Assembly (NCBI RefSeq): GCF_001186125.1
Contig: NW_014040339.1
Span: 24,892-48,388, forward strand
From: Sphaeroforma arctica JP610
Taxonomy: Eukaryota; Opisthokonta; Ichthyosporea; Ichthyophonida
Length of the DNA stretch: 23,497 nt
Direction of reading: 5' to 3'
The position numbers and the translations under genes are program-made. Below the pieces are notes generated by a model, which ran no database searches, was not told where the DNA came from, and was given only the letters and a program-made list of their open reading frames with translations. Each line of letters starts with the position of its first letter. The first letter of the stretch is position 1. This document shows, one piece after another, positions 18,041 through 23,497 of this stretch.

Positions 18041-18140
18041 GGCTATTTGTTCACCACTCGAGCTGGTGACTAAACGTCTTCTAACTATAACTGGTCTAAT
18101 AACCCTAAATCGTATATCTGACCACAACCCCCCCAAGTTG
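18041..18140 (-). repeat. LTR-start remnant with polypurine tract
   Basis: In sense direction, a purine-rich tract (18127-18140) is followed by TGTGGTCAGATATACG and about 85 bp of diverged LTR-like sequence. It then runs into the next minisatellite block. This looks like a remnant of an earlier or nested LTR inside the A4 tail. Confidence 0.5.
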
Positions 18141-18224
18141 AAGCACGGAACGTGTGCGAGCTTCAGGAATGAAGATATACTAACTATCTGGGACGCTAAT
18201 TTTTACCTGCACGAACAAGAGGGA

Positions 18225-18475
18225 TCCGCTGGCATTATCCTCGAGAGCTAGATTAGGGTGCTGGCATTATCTTCGAGAGCTAGAGCAATGTGCTGGCATT
18301 ATCCTCGAGAGCTAGAGCAGTGTGCTGGCATTATCCTCGAGAGCTAGAGCAGTGTGCTGGCATTATCTTCGAGAGCTAGAGCAGTGTGCTGGCATTATCC
18401 TCGAGAGCTAGAGCGGTGTGCTGGCATTCTCCTCGAGAGCTAGAGCAGTGTGCTGGCATTTTACCTCTGGGAGCT
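18225..18475 (-). repeat. A4 minisatellite block, 32-bp units
   Basis: About eight units of CTGGCATTATCCTCGAGAGC...GTGTG. It is a variant of the 34-bp repeat with its own sequence, very regular. Confidence 0.9.
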
Positions 18476-18690
18476 AGAGGACCCGAGGTGTACGTCTCGA
18501 GTAACCCGTCGTTTTGAATATTTGAGACAACTGTTCAGTAGTGACACCACATATGCGTTCTGACAAGTACAGTATAGAACTATACCTGTGTCGGAGATAA
18601 AACTGCCAATAGCAGAAACCGTGCAAACCAGCTAACCCGATGATTCCAAACAGAGCCCAAGGAATTGTCTAGTAGATATCGCTGTTTTAT
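18476..18690. other. Spacer between minisatellite blocks
   Basis: Unique sequence inside the A4 3' noncoding tail. I see no gene or motif. Confidence 0.4.
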
Positions 18691-18840
18691 ACTCCAGAGC
18701 TCGAGTGGCTGGTTTATACTCGGGAGCTAGAGTAGCTGGTTATACTTGGGAGCTATAGTGGCTGGTTTATATTCGGGAGCTAGAGTGGCTGGTTTATGCT
18801 CGGGAGCTAGAGTGGCTGGTTTATACTCGGGAGCTAGAGT
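18691..18840 (-). repeat. A4 minisatellite block, about 27-bp units
   Basis: Five or six units of CTGGTTTATACTCGGGAGCTAG...TGG. It is a third variant of the same repeat, next to the chromodomain end. Confidence 0.85.
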
Positions 18841-18849
18841 GCTCGACGA

Positions 18850-20238
18850 TTACGGTTCGAGCGCACCGTCCTACCGAGTAGGCATATCTGAAGATAAACG
18901 TTGGCGTTTACGTGACCGTGTCTGTGAGGCTTTGTGGTAAGCCGCGAAATCGTTGGCATCATCAAAAGCCTCCGATGTTTCCCACGTTGGATCGTCATCA
19001 CGTCATCGCACCAAGTATTCCAATTTCCCTGTTTCATCATTAGTACGGTGTGTAATAATGTGGCAAAACTCAACACCTCCTTCTGTCCACAATTCGTCGT
19101 CAAGTGGTGGGTCTGTGCGCCTATCCACTAACCGAAGGAGTTCCATCCGTACCGGTTTGTGGTTGAATTCTGGAGGTGCGGATCCGTCTTTATTAGCTAA
19201 CTCATATCGTTGTCCGACCCTGGCCTTCACCACATACGGCCCAAACAGTGACCGCATTGCCTTAGTCGTTCTACCCTCCGATCGTACCATAACCACATCA
19301 CCTTCGTCGAAATGGACCAAGTCATGAGCGTGCAGGCGGTTAAATGTCTTCGTAAGTTTGCCTGTATACTTCTTGGTGACGTGGTGGAGTGTCGGCAGGA
19401 TGGTATCCTGCAACTGGTCTAACCGTTGTGCCCAGGTGTCGTTCGTCATCGGCTGGGTATCCGGTAAGTCATCAGTGAAGTCGGCCGGCCAAAATATACA
19501 CTGAACGGCGCGCTCTTGTGACGTCGGGATATCCGAAGGTTCTGATAGAGCATCGTAAACGGAAGGCGTTCGTCCCATCGTAGAGGAACTGCCTCACAGC
19601 ATTTTCGAATGGAACGTGTAATATCCATATGGCGTTCAGCGGCACCTAGTACCTCGGGTCGATATGGCGGTGACACCTTGTGTAGCATACCCACTTCTTG
19701 GACCAGTAGCTTCACTATCTTGTTAGTGAATTCATTCTCCATGTCCGTCTGGATCATACGTGGGAAACCATGCTCGCCAAAAACTTCTATTTGTGTGTGC
19801 CGTCGTCTCCTTCGTCTTGTCCGGTGTCGCTCGAAGGATTGAGTAGCCTGTAGCAATGTCCAGGACGTGAAGTATATAATTGTTCTTTCGTCTGGACTCA
19901 AGTGGCATCAGGATATAGTCGACTTGAATATTGCCCCACGGGTAGCGCGCGTCAATGCTAATCATCGGGTGGAAACCTTTACGAAGCGTATCCTGTCCCA
20001 AGCATGTAGCACACTGCCGTTTGACTTCCGTTGCCAACTCAAGTGCGCCTGGCCACACATGACCGTTGTGACGGAGTTGTTGAACTGTATCAGCCGCACC
20101 ATGATGTCCTTGTTCGTGGTGCGCTTGTGTGAGTCGCGTACGGCGTTGTTGTTCTTCTGGCGCCGCCCGCTCAACTGCCGGTTGACCTTCTGCATCCGAC
20201 ATTGCCACCGAGATCTCTCGCGCGGTATCTAAACACAT
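18850..20238 (-). pseudogene. Copy A4: integrase and chromodomain
   Basis: The region holds the HHCC zinc-binding domain (HHEQGHHG then CATC), a DDE-type core, the GPY/F module and the chromodomain start (KLEYLVR). It matches copy A3 closely over the shared part. The region is broken. Confidence 0.85.
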
Positions 20239-20239
20239 T

Positions 20240-20600
20240 ACGTACGTTGTGTGTTTTGGTTCTGCATACCCAAGTCACTGTGAAAACAGCGGGTCTCACC
20301 GTGTGTCCCTATGGCGTCTTGCCACAGGCATACTTAGCATACTTGGGGAACGTGTGTGGCGTTCGTGGGACCAGTACTGGTTCTGATTGCAACAACTGTT
20401 TGAACAGGTCAAACCATGGTGCCCTTGGTACCCGTGGCAGACACACTGTTGCCCTCACACCATCGGTCCTTATCTTGCGTAACATTATATGTATCTTTTC
20501 CCATGGTGGGTTACAACTGTCGACCAGTCGTGGGCAAACGCCCCTTCCCCATCGTCTTTAGTTCAAAATCGAGGAAGCTGAGCGTTAGACGGGTCCGCAA
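20240..20600 (-). pseudogene. Copy A4: linker domain between RNase H and integrase, DIRS-like pattern
   Basis: After RNase H the minus strand encodes NIDVFADPSNAQLPRF and, further on, a segment of the type P-R-x-P-W-F-D-L-F. These recall the D-V/L-F-A-x-x-x-N-x-Q-L and W-F/W-x-L-L pattern found after RNase H in DIRS-type and some other retroelements. Function unknown here. The region is broken. Confidence 0.4.
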
Positions 20601-21130
20601 ATACATCTATATTGTTCGGACCGAAGTGTTGTTGCGCTTGTTCAAAGTAACTAGGGAATAACTGCCAACAGTCTATGTACAGTATTTCAGATTCGTCCTG
20701 CTCCGCTGTCCCCTCGTGTACTATGCTCAACATGTCCGGAAGCACATTCGACTCTCCTGGTATGTGTGATGTGGTGAAGTTGAATGACGCGATAATGTGG
20801 TGCCATCTCTGAAGCATCGGATTAAGCTTGAGCTGTGTATTCATATATACCGGGGCCTTGTGGTCCGTGAAGACCGCAAACCGTTGCCCATCCAAGTGCT
20901 CCCTGAAATGTGTAAGCCCATACACCAAAGCTAATAACTCTTTCATTGGTGTAGCATAGTTTTGTTGCGCATGGTTCAGAGTCTTGCTCAAGAACATCAA
21001 ATAGTGTTTCTTCGAGCCATTGGAATAGCGCTCCCCCCAAACCGTAATCGCTAGCGTCGGTTTCCAAGTTCAATGGTATACCGTCGACCGGAAAGTGCAA
21101 TGCTACTGCATTAACAACAGCGTTCTTTAT
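20600..21130 (-). pseudogene. Copy A4: RNase H
   Basis: LNLETDASDYGLGGALFQ gives the first acidic motif. KTLNHAQQNYATPMKELLAL and FAVFTDHKAPVYM give the following ones. This is the usual Ty3/gypsy order after RT. Confidence 0.8.
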
Positions 21131-21990
21131 CGCCTGCCACGCCTGTGTATGTCTCTCCTCCCCACAATCGCCTATCAACTCCCTTGGTTTGAGTTTGCAA
21201 AATTCGTGCAAAGGTGCGACCGTGTTCGCGAAGTTAAGTAGATGCTCGTGAAGGTAATTTGCTAAACCCAAAGCCGAGGCTATATCTTTGTACCGTAGAG
21301 GAGTGGGCTAATCGATAAGCTTGGCCTGCTTCTCATGGTCAATGTCGATACCTTGTGCCGACACTTTCTTCCCTAGGATCATCACTTCGGAAATAGCGAA
21401 GTGGCACTTGGCGGGGTTAAGCTTAAAACTGTGGTATGTTAAGCGTTGAATCACCTTCTGCACCGTCCTAATGTGTTCGTCATAGTCGTCGCTAGCGATA
21501 ACTATGTCGTCGATATAGTGTTGGACCGGTAAGCCGTCAAGATCGTGCTCAAGGTGCGTTGGAACTGTTGCGTGAGCACATGGAGTCCGAACGTTGCCGA
21601 TGTAAATGAGTACCGATAACGCTCGTGTGTAAAACTAAATAAGTATTGTGAATCTGGATGGATCGGTAGCTTATGGTATGCCGCAGATATGTCCAGCGTC
21701 GTGTAGTACTCCTTACTCTTGAGACAAGAGATAAGTTCGTTGACCTTGGGGATCAAAAACTGGTCACCAGGGATAAGCGCGTTAACGGCACGCATATCTA
21801 TACACACGCGCACCTTCTTTACATTCCCTTCCGCATCGAACGTCGGGACTGCAAGGAAAGGGAGGTGAACAGTTGTCGGTGTCGTTCGTTTCGTGATCAC
21901 CAAATCCGTCAACAACTTATTCACTTGTTCATCCACGTAGGGTAGCCATCGGTCGGATACAAAGTTACGCATCGATCTGCGCATGTACAT
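21131..21990 (-). pseudogene. Copy A4: reverse transcriptase
   Basis: LPFLAVPTFDAEGNVKKVR, CIDMRAVNALI, YYTTLDISAAYHKLPI and FSFTHERYRYSFTSATFGL are the fingers and palm motifs of Ty3/gypsy RT. A YIDD active-site box is visible near 21500-21520. The region is broken. Confidence 0.85.
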
Positions 21991-22071
21991 CGCCTGTTCA
22001 CGGGTTACCGGAATAGTAACTTCACTCCCTTCCAGACGACATCGTGCGTTGTCGGCAATTTTTTTATTGAC

Positions 22072-22602
22072 TTATAAATCCTGTGCCAACCGTTGGCGCA
22101 CATCGGCTGGTTCCGTCGTGTTCAATGCTTGTCGGCGTGGGATGGGTTCGAGAATCTCATCTAGCTCCATGGGGTCTATTGGTGCCAGTGGTGATTGGAT
22201 ACCGCCTATGTATAAACCCAATCCTTTCAACATATCTTGCCCCACTATGATGTCTATACCTGCCGGCAAATTCATCAATTCCAGTGACCCGTCGATAATC
22301 TTGGTTCCATACCTAACGGGTACCACCCCCGTCGTCCCCAGTCGAGGAGTTCGAACCGCCTTGTCAGCTAAATAGATGAATGATCCAGGTGGTGCTGGAG
22401 TTATTGGGCGGCCGAGGAGGTCTGCAGATGTCTGTGAGATACAACTTCTGTTTGCTCCCGTGTCTATCAAGGCTTTGAACGTACGTCCGTTGACCTGCAC
22501 TTGAATATAAAGTCGGTTATCAGAAGAAAGCAATGGGTCTTGAATCGCCATCACTGCTCTAATAGTGTTAGCAAATGTGAAGCTCATATCCGACTCAGAC
22601 AC
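22072..22602 (-). pseudogene. Copy A4: retropepsin-like protease
   Basis: An open stretch of about 176 codons. It has ALIDTGANRSCIS (DTG active-site loop) and, about 70 residues on, GIDIIVGQDML, the second conserved strand of retropepsins. It sits between gag-like and RT sequence as in Ty3/gypsy elements. Confidence 0.8.
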
Positions 22603-23497
22603 CCTGTCATCTCACGATCGGCTACGGCCTCCCATACCCCGTGGGCGTGGTCTGGCTCCGGTGTCGTCTGCTCGAAGTCTTCCGTCAGTATCGTGTTGAT
22701 GTGTACCTCTGTAGCTTCCGATGGTAGTACCAGGCCGTCGTCCTGTGTAATTGCATTTACCTGTACTCGAGGAGTTATAAATTCGCTATTCTGGGTGTTG
22801 TTCTGCCCTTGTCCTGAAGTCGACGCTGTGGTCGGTCTGTCTGCCGATTGTGCGTCTCTCGAGGTGTGGTTGTTTTAGCTACATGCTGGCATAGTTCGTC
22901 GCTCAAGTGTAGTATCCGTGCATGTAGTACTTGTCGGCTTTTCTCAATACTAGCCGGTGTGGGCGGAGGCACCGGCGTATCCTTCTCTTGCCGCTTAGGT
23001 GTCTGTACATACTCATTGGCTGCTTCCTTCTCGAACGACTGTCGTTGCTGTTGTTGGCGATAGTTCGTACATAGCCGATCCTGCCTGTTCTTCAACGCCT
23101 CACTCCCGTGGGGGTTCTGCCTGGCTAATACCTGTTCCCGTGCGAACTCCTGAAAAGATGGTGTGTTCTCAATAGAAGACAGAGTCTCCTCCCCCTCGGT
23201 TGAACTATCCTCTGACCCAGGTGATTCGTACCCGAGTCCATGGTGTGGTCGCGTACGACCTTGGATACGAAATGTAGGGTTGTCTTCGCTTCCTAGCGAT
23301 GTCTGCAACCGCTCGTGTGTGCCAGTAGCTATCTCATTGGCAGCCAACCCTGTTGTAGGACGCCCGGCATTTGCGCGCTGCAACATCTGTTCTTCAAAGC
23401 TTCTGCCCCGTGCGGATTCTGCTTAGCAAGTAGTTGTTCGTGTGCAAATTCCTGGATAGATGGTGTATCACTCAGCAGTGTGTGACCTCTAGAGTCG
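22603..23497 (-). pseudogene. Copy A4: gag-like region
   Basis: An open stretch of about 200 codons (22775-23386) is hydrophilic and rich in Gln, Arg, Glu and Pro, as expected of gag-type proteins, although no CCHC knuckle is seen. A segment FAREQVLARQNPHGSEALKN recurs, slightly changed, near the right edge of the window (FAHEQLLAKQNPHG), so the region has an internal direct repeat. Confidence 0.55.

Larger units (their letters stand above)
17486..23497 (-). mobile_element. Ty3/gypsy chromovirus copy A4, longest copy (fossil, runs off the right edge)
   Basis: On the minus strand, from right to left, it has gag-like, protease, RT, RNase H, a linker domain, integrase and chromodomain. Then come three minisatellite blocks, a polypurine tract and the 3' LTR. 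The 5' LTR would lie beyond the window. The coding part is broken in several places. It is the reference for naming the pieces A1-A3. Confidence 0.85.

Noticed and set aside
17770-18475. CRISPR-like array
   Set aside because: Units are contiguous, without unique spacers, and lie in a retrotransposon tail; this is a minisatellite.

Overview
This window looks like eukaryotic nuclear DNA that holds a piece of a large DNA virus genome next to a graveyard of LTR retrotransposons. The left 4.75 kb is virus-like: tightly packed genes, a divergent promoter with a TATA box on each side, genes that overlap tail to tail, and a fibre-type protein of about 48-bp coding repeats that ends in a peptidase S74 intramolecular chaperone. 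The rest carries Ty3/gypsy pol genes with chromodomains, solo LTRs and minisatellites, which points to a protist or an early-diverging fungus. I cannot name the species, and I assign the viral part to giant-virus-like (NCLDV or relative) only from its gene content.

Layout: 1-501 (-) is the N-terminal part of a protein kinase-like gene. Bases 502-862 are a divergent promoter. 863-1291 (+) is a small acidic protein with a ubiquitin-interacting-motif-like segment and a hydrophobic stretch. 1275-4754 (-) is the repeat-rich S74 fibre gene, broken, with a 328-bp block present twice exactly 21 repeat units apart. 4755-5226 (+) is the C-terminal zinc ribbon and RuvC-III end of a Fanzor/TnpB-like nuclease. 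It is cut off by the 3' end of a chromovirus retrotransposon (copy A1, 5227-5779, +).

Bases 5871-10017 (+) hold a second, different Ty3/gypsy element (B): protease, RT, RNase H and integrase with an unusual C-terminal extension, then a probable 3' LTR. 10482-13569 holds decayed, once-coding DNA. It forms two converging blocks, one of which has RuvC-fold nuclease-like motifs. 13570-15821 is AT-rich and nearly gene-free, with a perfect 141-bp tandem duplication, a solo A-family LTR (A2) and a 19-C run.

15822-17485 (-) is chromovirus copy A3 (LTR, minisatellite, integrase end with chromodomain, and a 481-bp tandem duplication). 17486-23497 (-) is the longest copy, A4, running off the right edge: LTR, three minisatellite blocks, chromodomain, integrase, a segment resembling the DIRS-type NPPW region, RNase H, RT, protease and gag-like. 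All retroelements seen are broken fossils. The viral genes at the left edge are the only ones that look intact. The most unusual aspects are the divergently expressed virus-like kinase/UIM pair next to the S74 fibre gene, the Fanzor relic at its edge, and a covarying hairpin in the A-family LTRs.
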